A DNA stretch of 64,000 bases from a bacterium (GTDB lineage Bacteria > JAJVIF01). A program made the translations under genes and the position numbers. Below, one piece after another: positions 42,460 through 50,432 of the stretch. Within the stretch, counting starts at the first letter, position 1, and every line of letters begins with the position of its first letter. The stretch is taken from contig JAJVIF010000001.1 in the NCBI GenBank assembly GCA_022072165.1, positions 1,081,353-1,145,352 of the forward strand, written 5' to 3'. The notes beneath the pieces were generated by a model that was given only the letters and a program-made list of their open reading frames with translations, did not search any database and had not been told where the DNA came from.

Positions 42460-43419
42460 CTACTGGCTCGCTGGCAAGCGTAAAAAGGCGATGGCAAAGC
42501 CGACATAGCTCGCCATCAGGAGCAGGTACATGTGCTTCCAGCTGGGATGATTCTCTCCCCTCGAAAGCGCGGAGGGGTCCCGGAGAATGAGCCAGACGAT
42601 GTATGCCCCCCAGAGAGCCAGCAGCGACAGAGGCAGCGTGGTCATCGGGAGGTACCCCCCGAGTGCCAGCACCGCGATCACCAGGTAGGGCAGGACAAAG
42701 CAGGGTGCGATCAGCAGGGCGCTCCGCTCGACCCCCAGCAGCACTGGCAGGGTCCGGGCACCGTATGCGGCGTCCCCTTCCATGTCGGCATAGTCTTTGG
42801 TCGTCGCCGCCCCCACTACGAAGAGGAACATCACCACGCCAACTAACCAGGGCTCCGGCTGCAGCACCGGCTCCGGACGAATCGCCAGCCAGCCCGCGAC
42901 CGGCAGCAGAATCCCCCGCGGGATGGCCATCGCGATGTTGGCCACGATGCCATTGTTCTTAAAGCGGAACGGGGGTGCGCTGTAGAAAATCGACAGGAAC
43001 GTCGCTACCGCCACGACCGCCAATGGTCCTGGCCCGACCCAGAGCGCAACTGCCCAGGCCTGGGCGTAGAACACCCAGGTAAACAACCACGCGGTCTGCA
43101 TCGACAGACGTCCCGCAGGGAGCGGGCGACCCGGCTTGTTGATCCGGTCGATGTCAAGATCGTAGATCTGGTTGATGGCGTTGCTGCCGGCATTCATCAG
43201 CCCGCCCGCCAGGGCCAGCAGCAGGCCCTTGATCAGCACCAACGAGGCCGGCTCCTGCCCCAGCGAGCGACTCCAGCCCCAGGCCATGAGCGCGCCGCAC
43301 AGGATCCCCACAAACGGCCCGAGCAGCGTGAATGGACGCGCCAGGTCGAGATAGTCCTGGAGCGTGGCACCCGGCGCGGGTGCTGATGCGGGGTCCGGGA
43401 TCGTGGCCTCTGTTGCCAT
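42460..43419 (-). CDS. UbiA-family prenyltransferase
   Basis: A 319-residue membrane enzyme with about eight or nine helices that transfers a polyprenyl group. The first aspartate motif is NQIYDLDIDRINKPGRPLP (N83, D87, D91) and the second DYADMEGDAAYGARTLPV. The first motif with INKPxRP is closer to chlorophyll-synthase and geranylgeranylglyceryl-phosphate-type members than to heme O synthase or MenA. No pigment genes are in the window, so the aromatic or lipid acceptor is open. The ATG at 43419 has AGGAG close upstream. It follows the Nudix-like gene by 25 bases on the same strand, so the two are probably co-transcribed. Confidence 0.85.
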   Translation of the reverse strand: MATEATIPDPASAPAPGATLQDYLDLARPFTLLGPFVGILCGALMAWGWSRSLGQEPASLVLIKGLLLALAGGLMNAGSNAINQIYDLDIDRINKPGRPLPAGRLSMQTAWLFTWVFYAQAWAVALWVGPGPLAVVAVATFLSIFYSAPPFRFKNNGIVANIAMAIPRGILLPVAGWLAIRPEPVLQPEPWLVGVVMFLFVVGAATTKDYADMEGDAAYGARTLPVLLGVERSALLIAPCFVLPYLVIAVLALGGYLPMTTLPLSLLALWGAYIVWLILRDPSALSRGENHPSWKHMYLLLMASYVGFAIAFLRLPASQ

Positions 43420-43444
43420 GGCTCCTGCGCTTAGGGGGGGAATG

Positions 43445-44056
43445 TCAGACCTGTGCGGAGTGCTGCTGCAGCCAGGGGAGGAGCCAGGCGCTCCAGGACT
43501 CCAGTCGCTCCTCAGCAGCTGCCAATTGCGGCAGGGTCCACCAGCCGCCGGTCATCTTATCAGTCTCGGCAATGGACACCGGCTGCTCCGCTGGCAGGTC
43601 CAGGACATAAGCGATGCCGCAATGGACCTGCCCGACCTCGGTGCTGTCATCCAGGATGACCCCGGCAGGACTGAGTCGGCCGCTCTCAAGGGCGAGCCCC
43701 ACCTCCTCAAGCAGCTCGCGTGAGAGTCCCGGCCAGAATGGTGGTGACCCATCCTCGGGATTCAGATGTCCGCCGATCCCAACAGAAAGCCGTCCATGCA
43801 GTCGCGACTCGCCCTGCGTTGCCAGCCGGGTCACGGTGAAAATCTCTTCGCCACGTCGCAAACAGACGTACGGAATGATCTGCAGATGCGAGGGGTCACG
43901 CTCGGCTCTGGTGCGATCCAGGAAGTAGCCGGCATCATCCACGAGCTGCATCAGCGCTGGAGTCAACGGCGCGAGAGACTCCAGGGCGGTCACGCGCAGG
44001 GTGCTCAGGACCACCTGACGAGGCACCACCCAGACTTGTTCGTCAGTTTTTTGCAC
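43445..44056 (-). CDS. Nudix-domain protein
   Basis: A 203-residue protein with a Nudix fold. The box region reads GIGGHLNPEDGS, then LSRELLEEVGL, giving the RExxEE core needed for metal binding, with a longer spacing before it than in standard boxes. The chain before it (PYVCLRRGEEIFTVTR, QGESRLHGRLSVGIGGH) resembles a group of Nudix proteins annotated near phosphoesterases. It would hydrolyse a nucleoside diphosphate linked to some moiety; the substrate is unknown. The GTG start at 44056 has an AGGAAG 16 bases upstream, a weak site. Shares a transcript with the UbiA gene. Confidence 0.75.
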   Translation of the reverse strand: MQKTDEQVWVVPRQVVLSTLRVTALESLAPLTPALMQLVDDAGYFLDRTRAERDPSHLQIIPYVCLRRGEEIFTVTRLATQGESRLHGRLSVGIGGHLNPEDGSPPFWPGLSRELLEEVGLALESGRLSPAGVILDDSTEVGQVHCGIAYVLDLPAEQPVSIAETDKMTGGWWTLPQLAAAEERLESWSAWLLPWLQQHSAQV

Positions 44057-44095
44057 TTTCGCCTAATCTTCCTGAAAGCCGCTTGAAATCAGGCC

Positions 44096-44124
44096 TTGCG
44101 GGGGCACTGACGGCTGGATATAGT
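44096..44124 (+). promoter_or_regulatory. Putative promoter of the 99-aa gene
   Basis: TTGCGG (44096-44101), a 17-base spacer, TATAGT (44119-44124). Predicted leader of about 150 bases before the ATG at 44283. Confidence 0.5.
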
Positions 44125-44282
44125 GCTGATGCGTAAGGTCCACGGTGGATGGGATTCTACCAGCCGACCTGCCCGCAGCCCGGATGTCGGCGCGGCGTAT
44201 GCAGCAGCCCGCCGATGGCATCCAACGTAGTGCTGCGACCGGTACGCCGGCGGAACCTGACCGACAAGGGTGATCCTCGACC

Positions 44283-44582
44283 ATGATCTACGTGACAGAA
44301 GAGGCCGTGGAGCGCGTCTCGCAGACCCTCACCGAGCACTCCTACGATCTGATGCAGCTCTTCAAGGAACTAAAGCAGGAAAATCCCCGCGTCGCGGAAT
44401 ACATCCTCTGTCAGTCGCAGAAGAGCAAGAATTCCCTGGAAGTCATCGGTACCGGTATCGTGGTCTACCTCCTGCTCAAAATGCAGCACGACATGGAAGT
44501 GACCCTCACGCCGGAAGAGGTCGGACGCTTCAGCGACTTCATCGCCAACCTCCGCCCGGAAGATTTCCTCGCCACCGACTAA
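44283..44582 (+). CDS. Hypothetical protein, 99 aa
   Basis: Not recognised. A small, acidic, probably all-helical cytoplasmic protein. Readable segments are EEAVERVSQTLTEHSYDLM, ENPRVAEYILCQSQKSK and a hydrophobic helix VIGTGIVVYLLLKMQHDM that is too polar at its ends to be a sure membrane anchor. It has its own promoter, a 150-base leader and a terminator, so it is monocistronic. AGGGTG lies about 10 bases before the ATG. Confidence 0.65.
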   Translation: MIYVTEEAVERVSQTLTEHSYDLMQLFKELKQENPRVAEYILCQSQKSKNSLEVIGTGIVVYLLLKMQHDMEVTLTPEEVGRFSDFIANLRPEDFLATD

Positions 44583-44614
44583 TACCAGCAGCGAACCTCC
44601 TTGATCAGAAGACA

Positions 44615-44646
44615 CAACCCCCGCGGTCACGGGGGTTGGTGCTTTC
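44615..44646 (+). terminator. Hairpin terminator between convergent genes
   Basis: CAACCCCCG (44615-44623) pairs with CGGGGGTTG (44630-44638), followed by a short T-containing tract. Confidence 0.65.
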
Positions 44647-44676
44647 TAGAACCGGCTGGGAACGGGCATCCTCTGC

Positions 44677-45207
44677 TCAGGCCAACTCCAGTCGACCCCG
44701 GACGAAGTCCTCGACCGCCCCGAGCGAAAAATCACCATGGAGTCGGTCGAGATTCTCCCGGCCATAGGCGTTCATCGGTTCCAGGGCACAGGTGTCGGAG
44801 TGAACGTCCACCAGTCGGATCCCCAGATGCGAGAGGACCGTGTCGATTTTGTGAATGGAGAGGGGCTCTTGAGGCGCTGCAGCGGAAGGCTGAGGTCGGG
44901 GGGTGGTAGGACTGACACTGACCGGTGACTCCTGAGGGAGTTGCCGGACAGCGCCATTGGAGGCATTAGGCTGCGGCGGTCCCTGGAAGCTCATGAGGGG
45001 TGGTTCCATCGCCATCCCCTGCTGCAGTTCTTTCACGGTCCGGACGAGCAAGGCAACCTTCGCTTCCAGGGTCTTCAGATGCCCTTCCAGTTCCTTGACT
45101 CGCAGATCCGTCTCGCTCCGCTGCTTCTCCAGCGCCTGGACTTTTTGCTCCAGTTTGCGAACCACCGGATGCTGACTGATGTTCCCTGTACTGCCAGCTT
45201 GCGACAC
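44677..45207 (-). CDS. Coiled-coil protein of unknown function, 176 aa
   Basis: A cytoplasmic protein whose first 70 residues are a strong coiled coil (VRKLEQKVQALEKQRSET, VKELEGHLKTLEAKVALL). A Pro/Ser/Gln-rich linker follows, then a C-terminal helical domain of about 60 residues with IHKIDTVLSHLGIRLVDVH. The GTG at 45207 was chosen because AAAGGAG lies six bases upstream; the longer frame has no ribosome site. A TACAAT on this strand at 45358-45363 may be the -10 box, giving a leader that contains an 11-base direct repeat. The layout suggests an oligomeric scaffold, but no family is recognised. Confidence 0.65.
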   Translation of the reverse strand: MSQAGSTGNISQHPVVRKLEQKVQALEKQRSETDLRVKELEGHLKTLEAKVALLVRTVKELQQGMAMEPPLMSFQGPPQPNASNGAVRQLPQESPVSVSPTTPRPQPSAAAPQEPLSIHKIDTVLSHLGIRLVDVHSDTCALEPMNAYGRENLDRLHGDFSLGAVEDFVRGRLELA

Positions 45208-45307
45208 CACATACTCCTTTGCTGACTCTGCCCTTGTCCTCCAAAGCGCGGCGTTGGAGGAGAGGCAATGCAGCGGTGTTGTCACGGCACTGAGTTCCGC
45301 CGCATGT

Positions 45308-45334
45308 GACGTCGAAAGCGGAAGACGTCGAAAG
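45308..45334 (-). repeat. 11-bp direct repeat in the leader of the coiled-coil gene
   Basis: GACGTCGAAAG occurs at 45308-45318 and again at 45324-45334, 16 bases apart. It lies between the putative promoter and the start codon, as an operator would. Confidence 0.5.
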
Positions 45335-45431
45335 TTGAAGGCCGCGGCGGATCCTCGGATTGTACAAATCTTATGCAGCACATGCCGACTGGTGCCGTCG
45401 AATCGGTCACATTTTCGTACCGAAACTCCGC

Positions 45432-45887
45432 CTAGTCGTGGTCCGCAAAGCCTTCACCCTCGAGTGTCGAAGCGAAAACTCCAGCATCAGCGCACATTTC
45501 CGCATGATCAAAGGCCATCCGGGCCTCCTCCATCTGGCGGACCACCCGGGCATCGGCCGCGTCATCCCCCGACTGCAACTCGCCGGAGATCACCTCCGCC
45601 GTGTAGCAAATCGCGATCGTGTGGCGGTGCGGGTCCCGTTCGGGGTGCGAGTAGATCCCCACTAGTCTGTCCAGCCGGACCCGGAGTCCGGTCTCCTCTT
45701 CCGCTTCCCGGACCGCGGCCTGCTCTACGGTTTCCCCCTGATCGACGAACCCTCCCGGCAGTGCCCAGAACCCGGCGAAGGGCTCATGGCCTCGCTTGAT
45801 CAGCACGATCCCTCCCTGATGCCTGATGATGATGTCGACACAGACTGCCCGACTATTGGCAGGGACTCGATTCAGGGGGGTGGACAT
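45432..45887 (-). CDS. Nudix hydrolase (ADP-ribose pyrophosphatase-like)
   Basis: A 151-residue Nudix hydrolase with an intact box: GGFVDQGETVEQAAVREA then EEETGL, matching Gx5Ex7REUxEExGU in full. The chain before it, FAGFWALPGGFVDQGE, is typical of NADH/ADP-ribose pyrophosphatase-like members. It would cleave a nucleoside diphosphate-X and may sanitise nucleotide pools. The ATG at 45887 has GGGAGAG nine bases upstream; the longer frame runs into the divergent rqcH region. Monocistronic, divergent from rqcH. Confidence 0.9.
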   Translation of the reverse strand: MSTPLNRVPANSRAVCVDIIIRHQGGIVLIKRGHEPFAGFWALPGGFVDQGETVEQAAVREAEEETGLRVRLDRLVGIYSHPERDPHRHTIAICYTAEVISGELQSGDDAADARVVRQMEEARMAFDHAEMCADAGVFASTLEGEGFADHD

Positions 45888-45966
45888 GGCCCGGACTCTC
45901 CCACAGCTGACAGGACTCAGGTGATGCGACAGTGCCTTCGGTGCACCAAATGATAGAGTCGCACAA

Positions 45967-47817
45967 ATGCAGCAGGATGCGCTCTGCCTCGCCCGATTAC
46001 TCGACAGCGCGCGTCCCCTCCTGGCAGGGGCCATCATTCGGGATTGCCAGTCCGCCCCCGATGGTCGCGGCCTGATCGTCGCCCTGGCTAATGCCCAGGG
46101 TTGTCGCGGGATGCTCTTTTCCCTGAATGCGCGTCATTCCCGCTGGCATCTGCTGCAGGACCTCCCATCGCGGAACGCTGCGCTGGACACACATCTGGTG
46201 ATGGTGGCGCGTCAAAAGCTGGCAGGTGGACATCTCCGGGAAATCGAACAGCCATCAGGGGAACGCCTGCTGAGCATCACAACGACACGTCGCGACTTCA
46301 CCGGTGAAACTGAGGAGTACCGCCTCATCGCGGAACTCATGGGTCCCGATTCCAATCTGCTGGTGCTCGATGCCGAAGGGACCATTCTCGCCACCTGGCG
46401 GATCGCCCATGCGTATGACAACGCCTACCGCGAAATCCGTCCGGGGAAAAACTACGTGCCACCTCCACCACCAGGGCGGCTCCCGATGCAGCCGCTGCCC
46501 GTAGAGGAATGGCGACGCTTCGCTTCCCAGCAATCGCCGGATCGTCCGTGGCAGGGTCTCCTCCTCGCGACCTTTCGGGGACTCACGCCGGGTCTCATCC
46601 AGGCGGCCTGCGCCAGCGCAGACCTCCCGCCCCGGACGCCGGTGGGGTCGCTGACCTCCGCCCAGATCCACCACTGGGCAGGCGCCATCGAGGATCTGTG
46701 GGTAGATGTCCAGCAGGGCTCCCGGCTCCCCCCCTGGGATGCGTGGCTCGACTTTCAGGCGGATCCCAGGACACTGCATCAATGCGCGGCGGAGCTGTTC
46801 GCCGAGTGGGAAGCCCAGGACCAGGACCGGGAACGAGCCGATCAGTGGCGCGCCGCCATGAAGGCCCGGGAGAAGGACCTACAGACGTTGCGGGGGCATC
46901 TGCTGGAGGACATGTACGCCCATCGGGGAGCCCTCGCGCATCGACGCATCGGCGATCTCATCTTTGCCCAGCTCCATCTCTTTCCCCCGGATCGCCCAGG
47001 CTACGACCTCACCCTTGAGGTGCCGGATATCTATGCCACTCCGCCAGAGTTACCCGTTGATGCCCTCCCGGATGACATGAGCCTCGAGGAACTGGAGCGA
47101 CTGACGAATCCCGCGCCGCCGCTGGTAGCGATCACGATCCCGGCCGATAAATCAGCGCAACAGGTCGCCCGGGAGGCGTACCACCGGGCCGGTCGCGCAC
47201 AACGGGGCATCACCGAAGTCAACACCCGGCTGGCTGCTGTTGACCTGGAACTGGAGCGATTGCATCAGCAGCAATCGATCTGGGAGGAGTATCTGCGGGT
47301 CGAGCCCAATCGCTGGAAGCAGGTGCTGACCGCCCTGCGACAGGGGAAATCTCTCCCGGCTCCTCCATCGGCCAAAGGAACAGCGAAACCTGCCGCCAAA
47401 GCCAGCATCGTCCCTCAGGGACTGCAGGGAATCAGCCTGCAGGTCTATCAGCTGCCCGATGACACCATCGCCTATGTCGGGGGCAATGCCCACGCCAATG
47501 AAGTGCTGTGGCGCTACGGTGAGGCGGAGCATCTCTGGCTCCATGCGAAAGGAGTCCCCGGAAGCCATGTCCTGATTCCCCTCCCCGCACATCAGGTGAC
47601 CGCGGAAGCGCTGCTGGAGGCCGCGCGGCTCGCGGTCGCCCACTCATCGGTGAAAGAGGGGACGAAAATTCCGGTCGACTACACCCGCATCCGCTATCTG
47701 AAAAAGCCGCCCGGGACCGCGCCGGGCTATGTCACCTACACGCGGGAGCGGTCGCTGCTCGTCGACCCTTTTAGTCCGCTGGAACTCAAACGACGTCGCC
47801 TTCATCCTCGTCCGTAA
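45967..47817 (+). CDS. rqcH: RqcH/NFACT-family ribosome quality-control protein
   Basis: A 616-residue protein of the Rqc2/RqcH (NEMF, fibronectin-binding A-like) family, which binds stalled 50S subunits and adds C-terminal alanine tails. The NFACT-N domain reads MLFSLNARHSRWHL, then FTGETEEYRLIAELMGPDSN. A central coiled coil (about 270-300 and 420-450) and an NFACT-R domain HLWLHAKGVPGSHVLI, KPPGTAPGYVTYT follow. The Asp-Arg pair needed for tailing in studied homologues (Asp97-Arg98 in B. subtilis) appears as Glu99-Arg100 in SGERLLSI. The ATG at 45967 has no ribosome site; GATAGA ends nine bases before it. Confidence 0.9.
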   Translation: MQQDALCLARLLDSARPLLAGAIIRDCQSAPDGRGLIVALANAQGCRGMLFSLNARHSRWHLLQDLPSRNAALDTHLVMVARQKLAGGHLREIEQPSGERLLSITTTRRDFTGETEEYRLIAELMGPDSNLLVLDAEGTILATWRIAHAYDNAYREIRPGKNYVPPPPPGRLPMQPLPVEEWRRFASQQSPDRPWQGLLLATFRGLTPGLIQAACASADLPPRTPVGSLTSAQIHHWAGAIEDLWVDVQQGSRLPPWDAWLDFQADPRTLHQCAAELFAEWEAQDQDRERADQWRAAMKAREKDLQTLRGHLLEDMYAHRGALAHRRIGDLIFAQLHLFPPDRPGYDLTLEVPDIYATPPELPVDALPDDMSLEELERLTNPAPPLVAITIPADKSAQQVAREAYHRAGRAQRGITEVNTRLAAVDLELERLHQQQSIWEEYLRVEPNRWKQVLTALRQGKSLPAPPSAKGTAKPAAKASIVPQGLQGISLQVYQLPDDTIAYVGGNAHANEVLWRYGEAEHLWLHAKGVPGSHVLIPLPAHQVTAEALLEAARLAVAHSSVKEGTKIPVDYTRIRYLKKPPGTAPGYVTYTRERSLLVDPFSPLELKRRRLHPRP

Positions 47818-47855
47818 GCTGCCAGTACAATCCGAGGTCAGAGGTTCTCCTCAGC

Positions 47856-48530
47856 ATGTCTCGTTCCGACTCCTTCGTCATTCCCCCCCTCTACGCTCCA
47901 CGAGTCACCTGGACCGTCTGGATCGGTATTCTGCTGGCGCTGGCTACGCTTGAGGCCGGACGCACCCTCGCCCTCCCGGTGGAGCAGGTCCCCCTGCGGT
48001 TTACCTGGGAGGGGTCGGTCATCACCTGGGCTCCCCGTACCCCCCTGACCGCGCTGTTGCCAGCGCTGTATGGGGCACTTGCCTCCCTCTTGCTCCTCTT
48101 CTTTGCGCGACGGATTCAGCCGGACGCACCTGGCACCATCGTGCCTCCGACACCGCTGGAAGGGTTCTCGGAGCATCTGAGTCGGGCGATCGCGGCCTCG
48201 ATGCTGCAGGTGGGCGCGCTCCATTTCGCGTGGATCGCATTCGCAATGCAGTGGGGACTCAGGGAGGTCGCGGCCTCGACATTGCGAGCCGGTGCAGTAC
48301 TGCCGTTCAACAACATGTGGGTGGTCGCGGGGTTCGTGCCGTACCTCGCCTACTCCGCCTGGTTGCTGCTGTTGTTCAACCGCGACGCCAAGCGGGGGCA
48401 GTACGGCGAAGCCGCCCTGCGCCTCAATGATCCGCTGGTGCCACCGAGCGTGCCGCATCCGCCACGCGCGGTGCCGCGACCAGCGGCCGCGCCGCGTCAG
48501 GCACCCGTGCGATCCAATACGGTGGAGTAA
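47856..48530 (+). CDS. Membrane protein with DUF1648-like segment
   Basis: A 224-residue inner-membrane protein with about four helices (20-37, 68-86, 110-130, 143-165) and a Pro/Arg-rich cytoplasmic tail. The loop after helix 1, LPVEQVPLRFTWEGSVITWAP, resembles the DUF1648 motif of SdpI-like proteins (LP..VP.HWN..G....W), though weakly. Function unknown. TACAAT (47826-47831) and AGAGG before the ATG give a normal promoter and ribosome site. It may be co-transcribed with rqcH. Confidence 0.7.
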   Translation: MSRSDSFVIPPLYAPRVTWTVWIGILLALATLEAGRTLALPVEQVPLRFTWEGSVITWAPRTPLTALLPALYGALASLLLLFFARRIQPDAPGTIVPPTPLEGFSEHLSRAIAASMLQVGALHFAWIAFAMQWGLREVAASTLRAGAVLPFNNMWVVAGFVPYLAYSAWLLLLFNRDAKRGQYGEAALRLNDPLVPPSVPHPPRAVPRPAAAPRQAPVRSNTVE

Positions 48531-48548
48531 GCAGGTGTTAGCGAATCG

Positions 48549-48770
48549 CTAGAACATCCCCGCATCGTCTTCAGGCACGGAAGGCGGCTCCTGCGGTGCC
48601 GGAGTCGCGGGCATCCCGCTACCCCGATCATCATCGATGCGGACATTTCCGCCCAGAGCGCCTTTACGGCTGGTCAGCGCCGGGACACCATTGAGCAGGT
48701 TATCGACCACCGTCCAGCCAGCGTAGACCAGCCCGACGATCACCACGAGCCAGAAGAGATTGCGGATCAA
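48549..48770 (-). CDS. Small single-helix membrane protein, 73 aa
   Basis: One N-terminal membrane helix (LFWLVVIVGLVYAGWTVV) and a short Pro/Gly/Asp-rich tail. The ATG at 48770 overlaps the stop of the HAD phosphatase gene by 4 bases (ATGA), which supports that it is translated. Function unknown. Confidence 0.6.
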   Translation of the reverse strand: MIRNLFWLVVIVGLVYAGWTVVDNLLNGVPALTSRKGALGGNVRIDDDRGSGMPATPAPQEPPSVPEDDAGMF

Positions 48771-49474
48771 GGGGAGCTCCTCTCCTGAAGGCCTGCCAGC
48801 ATCGTACCGAGTTCTGGCACCAGATGCTGCAGGTCCCCAAAGTCGCCACTACGGAGTTCCCCCGCTGGGGCGGCTTCCCGGACCCGGTCGTTGGTCGGAT
48901 CGACACAAACGGCGATCCGGGCTTCCTTCAGCAGCGGGATATCTCCGGTCCCATCCCCCATCGCGAAAGTCGCGTCGCGACCGATCCCCCACTCCGCCTG
49001 CCAGCGTCGGAGCCAGGTCCCTTTGTTCGTGCTGGGATCATCATCAGTGACCAGCATCTGGACTTTCCCAGTACAGAGACCATCGGGGTCGACCTCCACG
49101 ATGTTGGTGGCGTAGCGATCAAATCGAACCCCATGCTGTTCCTGCCAGATCGCTTCCCACCAGTGGATGCCGCTGGAGAGGACCACGCGACGGACTCCCG
49201 CCTGCTCGAGCCCACGGAGGAACGGCATGATTCCCGGCCTTAGGGGCAGCGTACGCAGGACCGCCAGGAAATCGGCCTCCGGACGTCCTGCCCAGCGGGC
49301 AATGGTGGCCTGCACCATCGCGGTGTAGGGGAGGTCGCCTTCCAGGTGCGACATCAGGATGTCCCGGCCCGCTCCCTCCCAGTACCCCAGGGGTTTTTGC
49401 AGATAACTCCAGACCCCCTTTGCAGGATGCAGGGTGCCATCGTTGTCAAAAGCGGCGAGGGTGATGCGTGTCAC
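48767..49474 (-). CDS. HAD-superfamily phosphatase (phosphoserine phosphatase-like)
   Basis: A 235-residue hydrolase. Motif I is AAFDNDGTL (nucleophile Asp, with Asn in place of the usual hydrophobic residue before the second Asp), motif II VVLSSG, motif III a Lys near TNKGTW, motif IV FAMGDGTGDIPLLKEA. The helical cap between motifs I and II (about residues 20-80) matches the phosphoserine phosphatase-like subclass IB. It would remove phosphate from a small molecule. The GTG at 49474 begins the domain; TGCTACGCT ends nine bases before it and no ribosome site is present, so it may be leaderless. Overlaps the next small membrane protein gene. Confidence 0.87.
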   Translation of the reverse strand: MTRITLAAFDNDGTLHPAKGVWSYLQKPLGYWEGAGRDILMSHLEGDLPYTAMVQATIARWAGRPEADFLAVLRTLPLRPGIMPFLRGLEQAGVRRVVLSSGIHWWEAIWQEQHGVRFDRYATNIVEVDPDGLCTGKVQMLVTDDDPSTNKGTWLRRWQAEWGIGRDATFAMGDGTGDIPLLKEARIAVCVDPTNDRVREAAPAGELRSGDFGDLQHLVPELGTMLAGLQERSSP

Positions 49475-49483
49475 GATCAGGGG

Positions 49484-49492
49484 AGCGTAGCA
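49484..49492 (-). promoter_or_regulatory. Putative extended -10 element TGCTACGCT on the minus strand
   Basis: On the minus strand TGC then TACGCT, nine bases before the GTG of the HAD gene. Same nonamer as at 1398, 5356 and 14470. Confidence 0.4.
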
Positions 49493-49559
49493 CTCGCGAC
49501 CAGCGACTGATGCCGCCGAAGTGGGGCATACTGTCATTAACATCTGCAGGAGGTGCCCC

Positions 49560-49940
49560 ATGCCTGAGTGTCCCGGCTGCCAGACGTCCTACGAAACGTT
49601 GCCTGACATCTGCCCGAATTGCGACCTGACCCTGCGCGTGCTGAATGTCCAGCCGACCCTGACCCCGCATGGCGAGGAACTCGTCGTGTTCGCACAGTTC
49701 GACAGCCAGATTGAGGCGCAGATCGTCCAGGGACGACTCCAGGGGGAAGGCATCGAGTCGATGATCGGCGGCTCCAGCATGGAGGCGTACATGGGGACCA
49801 ATGACCCCGGCGCGTTCATCCCCTACCAGCTGCTCGTGCATCGTAAGGATGCCCCGGCCGTGCTGCGCCTCCTGGCGCAGGAATCCGAATGGTCGGAAGC
49901 CGACCTCGCCCGGTACATCTCCATGCTGGATGAGGGCTAG
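49560..49940 (+). CDS. Zinc-ribbon plus DUF2007-like protein
   Basis: A 126-residue cytoplasmic protein with an N-terminal zinc ribbon (CPGCQTSYETLPDICPNC) and a domain resembling DUF2007 'putative signal transducing' proteins: LVVFAQFDSQIEAQIVQGRL, then GEGIESMIGG and YQLLVHRKDAPAVLRLL. DUF2007 proteins look like small ferredoxin-fold binding domains related to PII. The ATG at 49560 has AGGAGGTG six bases upstream, the best ribosome site in this part of the window. Role unknown. Confidence 0.85.
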   Translation: MPECPGCQTSYETLPDICPNCDLTLRVLNVQPTLTPHGEELVVFAQFDSQIEAQIVQGRLQGEGIESMIGGSSMEAYMGTNDPGAFIPYQLLVHRKDAPAVLRLLAQESEWSEADLARYISMLDEG

Positions 49941-49952
49941 CCAGCTGCGCTG

Positions 49953-50393
49953 TCAGAATCCCAGCAGCGGCGCGAGGATCGAGAGAAAATCAAAGAAACC
50001 AGACTGCTGTCGACGAGCAGAAGCCTGTTCCTCGGCCTGCCGTAAGGCCTGCACCAATTCCGCGTGATCTGCGCTGAGATGGACGATGTCTGATTCCACA
50101 TCTGCAACCTTGACTGCCACACGAGCGGCCTCTTCCTTCGCGAACTGCACATCTTTTTGCATCGAGGCCAGTTCGCTCTTCACCAGCGTCAGCTCGCTCC
50201 GGAGCTGCAGCGCTGACGACGCCGCGCTGATGGCAACCACACTCATCGCCAGCAACAACCCGACAGTCAATGCCAGCGTGACTCCGATCCATGCCGGGAC
50301 AGCACTGGCACTGGACTGCGGTGCTTGCGACGCCAGGGGGCTGCGTTCTCCGGTACTCGCCGGTGCAGTTTCGTAAGTTGGCCAGTCAGACAT
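49953..50393 (-). CDS. Membrane-anchored coiled-coil protein A, 146 aa
   Basis: A short cytoplasmic N-tail, one membrane helix (about 33-55, AWIGVTLALTVGLLLAMSVV), then a coiled coil of about 65 residues (LRSELTLVKSELASMQKDV and onward) and a hydrophobic end FFDFLSILAPLLGF. It lies 39 bases after a gene of the same architecture on the same strand, so the two are likely a functional pair. No family recognised. Confidence 0.65.
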   Translation of the reverse strand: MSDWPTYETAPASTGERSPLASQAPQSSASAVPAWIGVTLALTVGLLLAMSVVAISAASSALQLRSELTLVKSELASMQKDVQFAKEEAARVAVKVADVESDIVHLSADHAELVQALRQAEEQASARRQQSGFFDFLSILAPLLGF

Positions 50394-50432
50394 CAGTCGG
50401 TCCTCCAGTAGTACTCGATCGTCAGACGTCGG

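Noticed and set aside
42460-43419. Heme O synthase (ctaB) identity for the UbiA gene
   Set aside because: The first motif reads NxxxDxxxDRINKPGRP, nearer to chlorophyll-synthase/GGGP-type members than to CtaB's RTxxRP form.
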